Assembly: GCA_015662815.1 (NCBI GenBank)
Contig: DQTK01000016.1
Span: 1-59,599 of the forward strand
DNA: 59,599 bases
Direction of reading: 5' to 3'
Source of the DNA: Aquifex aeolicus
GTDB taxonomy: Bacteria; Aquificota; Aquificia; Aquificales; Aquificaceae
Every line of letters begins with the position of its first letter. The stretch's first letter is position 1. Both the position numbers and the translations under genes were made by a program. The notes under the pieces were generated by a model, which was not told where the DNA came from, did not search any database, and saw only the letters and a program-made list of their open reading frames with translations. This document shows positions 21,809-29,944 of the stretch, piece by piece.

Positions 21809-23325
21809 TGGATAATGAATCCCAGTTCTGGAAAAGATTTCTCATATTTACAGTATTACTTTTTGTATTTATATTTGCTTATGAACTTTCCCTCACAACG
21901 TACATTAAACCTAAACAAACAGAAATAGCTAAGCAAACTGTAAAAGAACAAAAAAAAGAGGAATATAAAAATTTAAACGTTCCTCAATTGATGCTCGGGA
22001 CTTTTAGGGAAAAGCAGGAATACAAAGATAAAGTCTCTGTGAAATTGGGAGAATATTCATTGGAAATAGCGAAAAAAGGGGGAAAAATATTAAGGTTTAT
22101 AGATAGAAAATACGGTTTTGATGTAATCTCAAAGGCAGAAAGGGATTTAAAAATATATCCTTTAGAAATATTTACCGGTAATCCAGAGATTGACAGAAAG
22201 ATAAACTTCGGAGATTACGAGGTTGTTAATAGGAATAACAGTGTTGAGATTATTCACAAGGAATTGAAATTTAAAAAAATTCTTTCATATAAAAATGGAA
22301 CTATAGAGCTTAAGGTTGAGGGCTTAAAAACTCCCTTCTGGGTTTACGTAGGAACTCCGCCGGACGATGAGGCTTTTTACACCCATGTAGGTCCGATTTT
22401 AAAAATTAACGGTGAGGTTGTAAGACTCGATATAGGAGATTTAAAGGGTATAACGGAACTTTCCGGAAATATTGAGTTTGGAGGAGAGGAAAGCAGATAC
22501 TTCTTCAAAGGTGTTAAGGATTACGAAAAACATATCGTTTACAAGGTAAACTACAATAACGACTACATTTCCCTTTCTCTGTTCCTGTACGATTCTCCTA
22601 AGGAGCTGTATTACGGTGCTAAGGATTATGCCAGACTCAGGAATATCGGTCTTGAAGATGTACTGGATTGGGGAACCTTAAAAATAATAGTAAAACCTCT
22701 GTTTAAGTTCCTGTACTGGATTTATGAACACACGGGTAGTTGGTTTATATCTATTGTGGTTCTTACATTTCTCGTACGTGTAGTTCTTTTTCCCTTAGGA
22801 TATAAAAGCACCGTTTCTATGTTGAAACTCCAAGAATTAGCTCCACGTATGAAAAAAATAAAACAGAAGTACAAGGATGACCCGGTAAAAATGCAAGAAG
22901 AAATGATGAAGCTTTACGCGGAAACCGGTTTTAATCCTATGTCCGGATGCCTACCTTTACTACTTCAAATTCCTATATTTTTAGCTTTATATAAAGTTTT
23001 AGTAATTACCGTAGACCTTAAGATAAGTAGTTTCCTTTGGATTCCTAGCCTTGCAGATAAAGACCCTTTTTACGTGCTTCCTATTCTTATGGGACTGACT
23101 ATGATACTTCAACAAAAGCTTACTCCTTCATCTGATCCTAAACAGGCTATAGTTGGATACATTACAGCTATAGTTTTTACCCTTTTATTTATAAGCTTTC
23201 CTGCAGGATTGGTGTTATACTGGACTTTAAACAATATTCTAAATATAGTTCAAAATTACATTATAAAAAATGTATTGTTAAAAAATAAAGGGAAAATAGA
23301 TAATAAAAACAAGGGAAGGGGATGA
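21805..23325 (+). CDS. yidC: Membrane protein insertase YidC
   Basis: Inner-membrane insertase of the YidC/Oxa1/Alb3 family, 506 aa, Gram-negative type. One N-terminal membrane helix (about residues 9-28) is followed by a large periplasmic beta domain (about 55-290). The five-helix conserved core begins near residue 310, with the hydrophilic-groove Arg in LTFLVRVVLFPLG and NPMSGCLPLLLQIPIFLALY. The basic C-terminal tail (KNKGKIDNKNKGRG) fits ribosome contact. It sits directly after atpE, one of YidC's known clients. Confidence 0.96.
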   Translation: MMDNESQFWKRFLIFTVLLFVFIFAYELSLTTYIKPKQTEIAKQTVKEQKKEEYKNLNVPQLMLGTFREKQEYKDKVSVKLGEYSLEIAKKGGKILRFIDRKYGFDVISKAERDLKIYPLEIFTGNPEIDRKINFGDYEVVNRNNSVEIIHKELKFKKILSYKNGTIELKVEGLKTPFWVYVGTPPDDEAFYTHVGPILKINGEVVRLDIGDLKGITELSGNIEFGGEESRYFFKGVKDYEKHIVYKVNYNNDYISLSLFLYDSPKELYYGAKDYARLRNIGLEDVLDWGTLKIIVKPLFKFLYWIYEHTGSWFISIVVLTFLVRVVLFPLGYKSTVSMLKLQELAPRMKKIKQKYKDDPVKMQEEMMKLYAETGFNPMSGCLPLLLQIPIFLALYKVLVITVDLKISSFLWIPSLADKDPFYVLPILMGLTMILQQKLTPSSDPKQAIVGYITAIVFTLLFISFPAGLVLYWTLNNILNIVQNYIIKNVLLKNKGKIDNKNKGRG

Positions 23326-23328
23326 GTT

Positions 23329-24072
23329 ATGAGAATTAAAGTCTACTTAGAAGTTCCTAAAGAAGTATCAATATTCTACAGACGATCTTTCCTTTCCTTT
23401 ATAAAAAAGGTCCTAGACCGAGAGGATTCAGATTATTGTAGTAAACTGTTTATGAAGGATAAATTTAAACCCTTTACCTTCTGTGTCTTTTTCGGAAATA
23501 TAAAAGTCGATGGTGAAAAAATTTTTAACAATGGAAGAGCGATTCTGACCGTTTCCTCGGGAAGTCCTGATTTTTTTATTCGTTTTTACAAAGGCATTAA
23601 GAGTTTCAGAGAATATAAAGGAAGGTATATAAACGGTTCAATGAAGATATTAAAAAGTGAAATGATAGAAGAAGAAGTTATATCTTCCGAGAGGCAAAAA
23701 TTCAGAACCCTTTCTCCGATAGTGGTAATTAATAAAGATAAGCATCCGGTTCTTCCCGAAAGGTTAAAAGCGAATGACGATGCCTTTATAGTCTACGATG
23801 ATGGTGTTTTTACCAATGAACTTAGATTTTCCCTAAGATGTATATTCAACGGTCTTCCGGATTTAAAGTTTTCCCATCAAGATGGAAAAAAAGCGGTTGT
23901 AAAACATCTTGTCGGATATAGCGATTCGGAAAAAGTCATAAAAATAGTAGCCTATCAGGGAACTTTTACTTTGGAAGGAGACCCCTACGTATTGAATGAA
24001 ATCTACAAATACGGTATAGGTTTCAGAAGGTATCAAGGGTTTGGATGTCTGGAATTGGTGAAGGAGAACTAA
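23329..24072 (+). CDS. cas6: Cas6-like CRISPR endoribonuclease
   Basis: 247-residue RAMP-type protein. The C-terminal glycine-rich loop GIGFRRYQGFGCLELV is the Cas6 signature, and the FKPFTFCVFFG and LSPIVVINKD segments match conserved strands of the two ferredoxin-like folds. Cas6 cuts CRISPR precursor RNA. The N-terminal region where many Cas6 proteins have a catalytic His (about residues 30-60) has none, though Cas6 active sites vary. No other cas gene and no repeat array lies nearby. It follows yidC by 3 bases and overlaps the next gene by 28 bases, so it is expressed from the yidC unit. It would have to act on arrays elsewhere. Confidence 0.8.
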   Translation: MRIKVYLEVPKEVSIFYRRSFLSFIKKVLDREDSDYCSKLFMKDKFKPFTFCVFFGNIKVDGEKIFNNGRAILTVSSGSPDFFIRFYKGIKSFREYKGRYINGSMKILKSEMIEEEVISSERQKFRTLSPIVVINKDKHPVLPERLKANDDAFIVYDDGVFTNELRFSLRCIFNGLPDLKFSHQDGKKAVVKHLVGYSDSEKVIKIVAYQGTFTLEGDPYVLNEIYKYGIGFRRYQGFGCLELVKEN

Positions 24073-24707
24073 TAAATCTATATAAAAAATTATTTGAATT
24101 CTACGGTAAGCAGAACTGGTGGCCTGTAGACTATGAATATCACACCCTTTATAAAACTGATCCGAGAGAAGAAATAATAATAGGAGCTATCCTGACCCAG
24201 AATATAAGCTGGAGAAATGTAGAAAAAGCTCTTGAGAATTTGAAAAAGGCTAAAGCCTTAAGTTTTGAAGGTATAGGGAAAATTCCCCTAGATAAACTTA
24301 AAGAGCTTATAAAATCTTCAGGCTTCTATAAACAAAAAGCTGTTTATTTAAAAAACTTTGTAGAAATTTTCAGAAGTATAGATGATTTAAAAAACATTTC
24401 GAGAGAAGAACTTTTAAAGGTAAAAGGTATCGGCAGGGAAACAGCAGATGTTATTTTACTCTATGCACTGGACAGATTATCTTTCGTGGTAGATACCTAT
24501 ACAAAAAGATTACTGATAAGGCTGTGGAATATAGAAGGTTCTTACGAAGAAATTAAGAAACTATTTGAGGAAAATCTTCCGAAAGATTTAGAAATTTACA
24601 AGGAGTTTCACGCTCTTATAGATGTTCATTGTAAAAAATTTTGTAGGAAAAAACCTGTTTGTAAAGATTGTCCTATTGCTGACATTTGTAGCTTTTACTC
24701 AAGATAA
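24045..24707 (+). CDS. HhH-GPD DNA glycosylase with Fe-S cluster (Nth/MagIII-like)
   Basis: Base-excision repair glycosylase of the endonuclease III superfamily, 220 aa. The helix-hairpin-helix is VKGIGRETADVILLY and the catalytic Asp is in FVVDTYTKRL. The C-terminal iron-sulfur cysteines follow CRKKPVCKDCPIADIC. The lysine that makes endonuclease III a lyase is Glu here (GRETAD instead of GRKTAN). That suggests a monofunctional glycosylase, perhaps for alkylated purines as in MagIII. The start ATG 24045 lies inside cas6 and has no good ribosome-binding site, so it is probably translationally coupled. The 3' end overlaps a convergent gene. Confidence 0.85.
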   Translation: MSGIGEGELINLYKKLFEFYGKQNWWPVDYEYHTLYKTDPREEIIIGAILTQNISWRNVEKALENLKKAKALSFEGIGKIPLDKLKELIKSSGFYKQKAVYLKNFVEIFRSIDDLKNISREELLKVKGIGRETADVILLYALDRLSFVVDTYTKRLLIRLWNIEGSYEEIKKLFEENLPKDLEIYKEFHALIDVHCKKFCRKKPVCKDCPIADICSFYSR

Positions 24708-25571
24708 ACCTATTTCTTTCTCTATTTCCTTAATCCTCCTTTTATATTCTTCATATGAAATTTTTCCGTTTATAAGAAGAATGGGGAGCTTATTTATTTC
24801 CATCTCTAGGTTTTTCAGCTTTTTTAAATCTTTTCCTTTTACAAATACCGTATAAAGTTCAAAAAAGTTAACTTCAAAGGGATTTAAAAGTTTTCGGAGA
24901 TTTGGGAAATTTCTACTCTCCAGAGTTTCCTTTACCTGCTCCATAAATTTAAGTACCTCATAGATATTTTGGGTTTTTCTCTTTGCCTTTATTAACGCGG
25001 TGGATTTTCCTTCTTCCCTACAAAGGAGCGTATACTCGTCTCCTTCGGTATAAACTTCGAGAAGTAGAAGATATCCGTTTACTTTTATTTTTTCTTGAAA
25101 GAGTTTTTCTCCGGTGTATGGAAGTTCTGCCTTTTTCCTTTCTAAGTATTCTTTGAAAGAGATGCCACCAAAGACAGCTATTATCTCCCTACCGTATTCG
25201 TTGGCTAAATTGCCTATATTCAAAACCAAGAATTTTAAGAGTTCCCTCGATAAATCCTGATACCTTACCTTTATGCCCAGAATGATATCCATAAATCCCT
25301 TTTCAAACTCGGTAAAAAAAGAAGCCATCTTAATATTCGCATTTTCTGCTAAGAGGAATTTCATTAAATCCTTAGTAGGTTTTACGTTTAAGGCAACAGG
25401 TGAATTAACATCTAAATATATTTCATCTTCCTCAAAAGCCCTTACATTTATTACGGTAAAACCCCAAGGTATCAGGAAATTATTATCTTCTCTATAGACT
25501 CTTATCCTTCCAAATATATCTTCAAGGTAAATTTCTATTACAGAGCAAACCCTTTCTAGCTTTTCTTTCAT
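24699..25571 (-). CDS. Unknown protein with SHOCT-like C-terminal hairpin
   Basis: 290 residues without a recognised catalytic motif. The first 130 residues alternate strands and helices (IPWGFTVINVRAFEEDEIYL) in a way that recalls the YbjN/type III chaperone-like fold, but this is a weak impression. The end, LLINGKISYEEYKRRIKEIE, fits the short SHOCT oligomerisation motif found at the C-terminus of many bacterial proteins. There is no signal peptide. It stands alone between convergent glycosylase and divergent bioA, with no Shine-Dalgarno sequence before its ATG at 25571. Confidence 0.7.
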   Translation of the reverse strand: MKEKLERVCSVIEIYLEDIFGRIRVYREDNNFLIPWGFTVINVRAFEEDEIYLDVNSPVALNVKPTKDLMKFLLAENANIKMASFFTEFEKGFMDIILGIKVRYQDLSRELLKFLVLNIGNLANEYGREIIAVFGGISFKEYLERKKAELPYTGEKLFQEKIKVNGYLLLLEVYTEGDEYTLLCREEGKSTALIKAKRKTQNIYEVLKFMEQVKETLESRNFPNLRKLLNPFEVNFFELYTVFVKGKDLKKLKNLEMEINKLPILLINGKISYEEYKRRIKEIEKEIGLS

Positions 25572-25611
25572 CGATATTGAGATATTCTATCAACTTTATG
25601 AGAATATTAGT

Positions 25612-26973
25612 ATGTGGGATTTAGACCCTAAGGTGTTGGAAAAGTGGGATAAAGAGTATTTTTGGCATCCTTTTACTCAGATGAAAGTTTATCAAGAGGA
25701 AGAAAATTTAATATTTGAGAGAGGAGAAGGTGTATACCTTTGGGATATATACGGCAAAAAATATATAGATGCTATATCATCTCTGTGGTGTAATGTTCAC
25801 GGTCACAATCATCCAAAACTCAACAGTGCAATAATGAAACAGCTCTGCAAGGTAGCTCATACGACTACGTTGGGGAGTTCCAATGTTCCCGCTATCCTTT
25901 TGGCTAAAAAGCTTGTTGAGATAGCTCCGGATGGATTGACAAAGATTTTTTACTCTGAGGATGGGGCTGAAGCTGTAGAGATAGCAATCAAGATGGCTTA
26001 TCACTACTGGAGGAATAAGGGAATTGAGGGAAAAAACGTTTTTATAACTTTATCCGAAGCCTATCACGGTGATACCGTAGGAGCTGTAAGTGTAGGCGGT
26101 ATAGAGCTATTCCACGGCACCTACAGGGACTTACTTTTTAAAACTATAAAGCTCCCTTCCCCTTACCTTTACTGCAAGGATGTACACGGAAACCTTTCTT
26201 CCGAATGTACAGCCGACCTTCTTATGAAGCTGGAGGAAATTCTGAAATCCAGAGACGATATAGTTGCCATTGTTCTTGAGTCCGGAATACAGGCGGCTGC
26301 CGGAATGTTACCTTTCCCGAAAGGCTTTTTAAAGGGAGTAAGAGAACTTACGAAAAAGTATGGAGTTCTCATGATAGTAGACGAAGTAGCTACCGGTTTC
26401 GGAAGAACAGGAACTATGTTTTACTGCGAGCAGGAGGGAGTTACTCCAGACTTCATGTGCTTAGGCAAAGGAATAACAGGAGGGTATTTACCATTAGCTG
26501 CAACTCTTACCACCGATAAAGTATTTGAAGCTTTTTTAGGAGAATTCGGAGAAGCTAAACACTTTTATCACGGCCATACTTACACCGGAAATAACCTTGC
26601 TTGTTCTGTGGCTCTTGCAAATTTGGAAATATTCGAAGAGGAAAAAACTTTAGAAAAATTACAACCCAAAATAAAGCTTTTGAGTCAAAGACTTGAAGAG
26701 TTTTGGGAACTGAAACATGTAGGAGATGTAAGACAACTTGGTTTCATGGCCGGAATAGAACTTGTAAAGGACAAGGGAAAAAAAGAACCATTTCCTTATG
26801 GTGAAAGAACAGGGTTTAAGGTGGCTTATAAGTGCAGGGAAAAGGGGGTATTTCTAAGACCTCTGGGAGATGTTATGGTACTTATGATGCCTTTAGTGAT
26901 AGAAGAAGAAGAAATTAACTACGTTATAGATACACTAAAGTGGGCGATAACTGAACTTGAAAAAGAGGTATAG
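25612..26973 (+). CDS. bioA: Adenosylmethionine-8-amino-7-oxononanoate aminotransferase BioA
   Basis: PLP enzyme of biotin synthesis that moves the SAM amino group to KAPA, giving DAPA. Family landmarks are WHPFTQMK at the N-terminus, DAISSLWCNVHGHNHP, the PLP-binding DEVATGFGRTG and the lysine in CLGKGITGGYLP. Length 453 aa is standard. The LysA-type class III alternatives lack the WHPFTQM motif. No other bio gene is nearby. It is followed after three bases by rsgA. Confidence 0.94.
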   Translation: MWDLDPKVLEKWDKEYFWHPFTQMKVYQEEENLIFERGEGVYLWDIYGKKYIDAISSLWCNVHGHNHPKLNSAIMKQLCKVAHTTTLGSSNVPAILLAKKLVEIAPDGLTKIFYSEDGAEAVEIAIKMAYHYWRNKGIEGKNVFITLSEAYHGDTVGAVSVGGIELFHGTYRDLLFKTIKLPSPYLYCKDVHGNLSSECTADLLMKLEEILKSRDDIVAIVLESGIQAAAGMLPFPKGFLKGVRELTKKYGVLMIVDEVATGFGRTGTMFYCEQEGVTPDFMCLGKGITGGYLPLAATLTTDKVFEAFLGEFGEAKHFYHGHTYTGNNLACSVALANLEIFEEEKTLEKLQPKIKLLSQRLEEFWELKHVGDVRQLGFMAGIELVKDKGKKEPFPYGERTGFKVAYKCREKGVFLRPLGDVMVLMMPLVIEEEEINYVIDTLKWAITELEKEV

Positions 26974-26976
26974 ATT

Positions 26977-27882
26977 ATGGGAAAGAAAAAGGATTTGAAA
27001 AGGGCAATAGTTATAGACAGAGAAGCCCAAATGATAGAGGTGTATACCCTTAACAATAAAGAAGCTTACAGAGGTATTCCGAGGGGGAAGGTTTTGAAAA
27101 AAACTAAAATTTACGCCGGAGATTACGTATGGGGAGAGGTTGTAGATAAAAACACTTTTGCAATAGAAGAGGTTGAAGAAAGAAAGAACCTTCTAATTAG
27201 ACCAAGGGTTGCCAATGTGGATAGAATTATAGTCGTTCAAACTTTGAAAGTGCCTGAATTTAATAATTACCTTCTGGATAATCTTCTCGTGGTATACGAG
27301 TATTTTGGAATTGAACCTGTAATAGTTTTTAACAAGGTAGATATATTGGACGAAGAAGAAAGAAAGGAACTCGATTATTGGGTAAATATCTATCAAAATG
27401 CGGGATATGACGTTTTAAAGGTAAGTGCAAAACTTTCTGAAGGGATAGACAACTTAGTAAATTATCTTGAAGGTTTTATCTGTATACTTGCAGGTCCGTC
27501 GGGTGTGGGTAAAAGTTCTATACTCTCAAAACTCACAGGCACTCAGCTAAAAACCCAAGAAGTGAGTGAAAGGACGGAAAGAGGAAGACATACCACTACT
27601 GGTGTAAGGTTAATTCCTTTCGGTAAGGGTTCTTTTGTCGGGGACACACCCGGATTTTCAAAGGTTGAAGCTACGATGTTTATGAAATGGAGAGAAATAA
27701 GAAAATATTTCAGGGAATTTTTAGCGTACCAATGCAAGTATCCCGATTGTACTCATACTAATGAGCCAGAATGTGCCGTAAAAGAAGCTGTAAAGGAAAG
27801 AAAAATTTCCTGTGAAAGGTATAAGAGTTATCTGAAAATGATAAAAGTTTACTTAGAGGATATAAAGGAGTTGTGCAAATAG
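26977..27882 (+). CDS. rsgA: Ribosome small-subunit GTPase RsgA
   Basis: Circularly permuted GTPase that checks late 30S assembly. An N-terminal OB fold is followed by the permuted order: G4 FNKVDILDE (about residue 111), then G1 GPSGVGKSS (about 173) and G3 DTPGF (about 216). The zinc motif Cx4CxHx5C is intact in CKYPDCTHTNEPEC. At 301 aa it is normal for the family. It is cotranscribed with bioA. Confidence 0.95.
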   Translation: MGKKKDLKRAIVIDREAQMIEVYTLNNKEAYRGIPRGKVLKKTKIYAGDYVWGEVVDKNTFAIEEVEERKNLLIRPRVANVDRIIVVQTLKVPEFNNYLLDNLLVVYEYFGIEPVIVFNKVDILDEEERKELDYWVNIYQNAGYDVLKVSAKLSEGIDNLVNYLEGFICILAGPSGVGKSSILSKLTGTQLKTQEVSERTERGRHTTTGVRLIPFGKGSFVGDTPGFSKVEATMFMKWREIRKYFREFLAYQCKYPDCTHTNEPECAVKEAVKERKISCERYKSYLKMIKVYLEDIKELCK

Positions 27883-27913
27883 GTATATGAAATAACAAAA
27901 TAATTATATTATC

Positions 27914-28150
27914 TTGGAGATTACTGAAAGGGACATTAAGGCTTTATAAGAAACCAGTTTGCAAGACCTTATATTGGCAACAATAAAGGCGGGACTTGAG
28001 TGGAGGGGTGAAGGGTGGCAGTATGAGATTGAGGAGTTCTCTGAGAAACTTCACAGACTTGCAAAGGAGGGGTATAAAAATCTAAATACCAAGCTCGCGA
28101 AAAGATACATTCAGTCTCTTGAAAACCTAAAGAAGTGGAAAGAAATGTAA
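27914..28150 (+). pseudogene. Small helical protein gene with in-frame TAA
   Basis: One plus-strand frame reads from TTG 27914 (EITERDIKAL), meets TAA at 27947-27949, then continues ETSLQDLILATIKAGLEWRG and on to the TAA at 28148-28150. A 63-residue piece could start at TTG 27959, but no ribosome-binding site supports it. After 28150 another frame reads NVKDLEGAIKEVAEL up to the lysS end, hinting at a further frameshift in a poly-A stretch. The product is helical and Lys/Glu-rich, with no recognised domain. I read it as a decaying gene, but a short functional protein from 27959 remains possible. Apart from this the 27883-28195 gap holds nothing clear. Confidence 0.45.
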
Positions 28151-28195
28151 AAGATTTAGAAGGAGCAATAAAGGAAGTGGCGGAATTGCATATAT

Positions 28196-29923
28196 TTACT
28201 TGGAACTTTTCTTCTCAGGTTTCAATTGAGGAAAGAGAATAACCTCTCTTATGGAATCGGTATTTGCAAGTATCATAACTAATCTGTCTATTCCTATTCC
28301 CTCTCCACCTGTGGGAGGCATTCCGTATTCTAAAGCTCTTATAAAATCTTCATCCATTTCCATTGCTTCTTCGTCTCCCCTTTGCTTTTCCTTAAGTTGC
28401 TCTTCAAACCTATCCCTTTGGTCTATGGGGTCATTGAGTTCGGTATAGGCATTTGCAACTTCATATCTTGCAACGAATAGCTCAAAACGTTCAACCAGAT
28501 CTGAATCCTCCCTGTGGGTTTTTGCCAGTGGGGAGAGAAGCTTTGGAAAATCTATAATAAAAGTCGGTTGAATTAGTTCTTCTTCCGCAACTCTTTCAAA
28601 GACCTTGTCAAGGAGTTTAGCGTGGGTCATTTTATCTACATCGGGAATATCCAGTTCCTTTGCTAATTTATGGAGTCCTTCTACATCTTTCAGGAAAAAG
28701 TCTTTATCTTTACCCGTTTTTTCCTTAAGGATATCAAAGTATTTAACCTTTCTAAAGGGAGGTGTGAAATCCAGTTCCCATTCTCCGTATTTGACCTTCA
28801 GCGTTCCAAGAGTCTTTTCAAGAAGATAGACAAACATATCTTCGGTGAACTTCATAAGGTCAAAGTAATCCCAATATGCTGCGTAGAACTCTACCATTGT
28901 AAATTCAGGATTATGGGTTCTGTCTACACTTTCGTTTCTGAAGTTCTTTCCTATTTCGTAGACTCTGGGAAAACCTCCTACTATAAGTCTTTTTAAGTAA
29001 AGCTCGGGAGCTATTCTCAAATAAAGCTCAGTTTCAAGGAAATTGTGATAGGTTACAAAAGGTTTAGCGTTTGCTCCGCTTGCTATCGGCTGGAGTATCG
29101 GGGTTTCAACTTCAATAAATCCGTGCATTTCAAAGAATTTCCTCATCTCCGTTATGAGTTTAGTTCTCAGCATAAAGATTCTTCTCGCCTCCGGGTTAGC
29201 TATTAGGTCTAGATATCTTTGCCTGTACCTTACTTCGACGTCTCTGAGACCGTGCCACTTTTCGGGAAGGGGATGGAGAGATTTAGAAAGTAGTTCAAAC
29301 TCTTCTACTTCAACGGTAAGCTCTCCAGTATTAGTTCTAAAGAGCTTACCTCTTACTCCGATAATATCTCCTACATCTACGTAATCGTTGAAAAATTTTA
29401 ACTTGTCTTCTCCTACTATATCTTTCTTTAGGTATATCTGTATTTTTCCCGTGAGGTCTTGGATATGACCGAATATAGCTTTTCCCATTGTCCTCATTGA
29501 TACAAGCCTTCCAGCGAGGGAAATGGGTCTAAAGTTTGGGTCGTGGTCAAATTGGTCTTTTATTTTCCTTATATCTTCTCCGCGTTCATTGGTCAGAACT
29601 GCATCAACTAAACTCAGTTTTCCTTCAACTCTCTTTAATAAACCTTCGAATGTATATTTTTCTTTTGGTTTTAGGTTTTCTTCTCTTGTGAAGACCAAAA
29701 TTTCTACTCCGTTTTCATCCGCTATCCTTACCATGAACCCGTTTTCGGTTCTGGAAACCCTTTTGGCTATTCCTGAGACTTTTACCTTATAGTTTTCGGG
29801 AGGTTCCTCCTCATACTGTTTTCTTATATTTCCTATAAAGTCTGAAATTTCGAATCTGTAGGGATAGGGGTTTATGCCTTTTTCCTTCAGCTGACGAAGC
29901 TTTTTTAGTCTTATTTCTTCCAT
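28196..29923 (-). CDS. lysS: Lysyl-tRNA synthetase, class II
   Basis: Charges tRNA-Lys. The N-terminal OB-fold anticodon domain covers about residues 35-150. Motif 1 ends in FIEVETPIL, motif 2 contains RNESVDRTHNPEFTMVEFY, and motif 3 is GIGIDRLVMI. The start is ATG 29923 (MEEIRLKKLRQLKEKG), giving 575 aa. The longer open frame would overlap the divergent UbiD-type gene and starts with non-family residues. A TATAAT lies 9 bases before this ATG and no Shine-Dalgarno site is present. Confidence 0.95.
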   Translation of the reverse strand: MEEIRLKKLRQLKEKGINPYPYRFEISDFIGNIRKQYEEEPPENYKVKVSGIAKRVSRTENGFMVRIADENGVEILVFTREENLKPKEKYTFEGLLKRVEGKLSLVDAVLTNERGEDIRKIKDQFDHDPNFRPISLAGRLVSMRTMGKAIFGHIQDLTGKIQIYLKKDIVGEDKLKFFNDYVDVGDIIGVRGKLFRTNTGELTVEVEEFELLSKSLHPLPEKWHGLRDVEVRYRQRYLDLIANPEARRIFMLRTKLITEMRKFFEMHGFIEVETPILQPIASGANAKPFVTYHNFLETELYLRIAPELYLKRLIVGGFPRVYEIGKNFRNESVDRTHNPEFTMVEFYAAYWDYFDLMKFTEDMFVYLLEKTLGTLKVKYGEWELDFTPPFRKVKYFDILKEKTGKDKDFFLKDVEGLHKLAKELDIPDVDKMTHAKLLDKVFERVAEEELIQPTFIIDFPKLLSPLAKTHREDSDLVERFELFVARYEVANAYTELNDPIDQRDRFEEQLKEKQRGDEEAMEMDEDFIRALEYGMPPTGGEGIGIDRLVMILANTDSIREVILFPQLKPEKKSSK

Positions 29924-29931
29924 AAACCAAA

Positions 29932-29940
29932 TATTATAAA
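29932..29940. promoter_or_regulatory. Overlapping divergent -10 boxes of lysS and ubiD-type gene
   Basis: The AT-rich bases read TATAAT on the minus strand (29938-29933), 9 bases before lysS, and TATTAT or TATAAA on the plus strand, 4-7 bases before the ATG at 29945. The two start codons are only 21 bases apart. Both genes would have almost leaderless transcripts if these are the boxes used. Confidence 0.35.
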
Positions 29941-29944
29941 AAGA

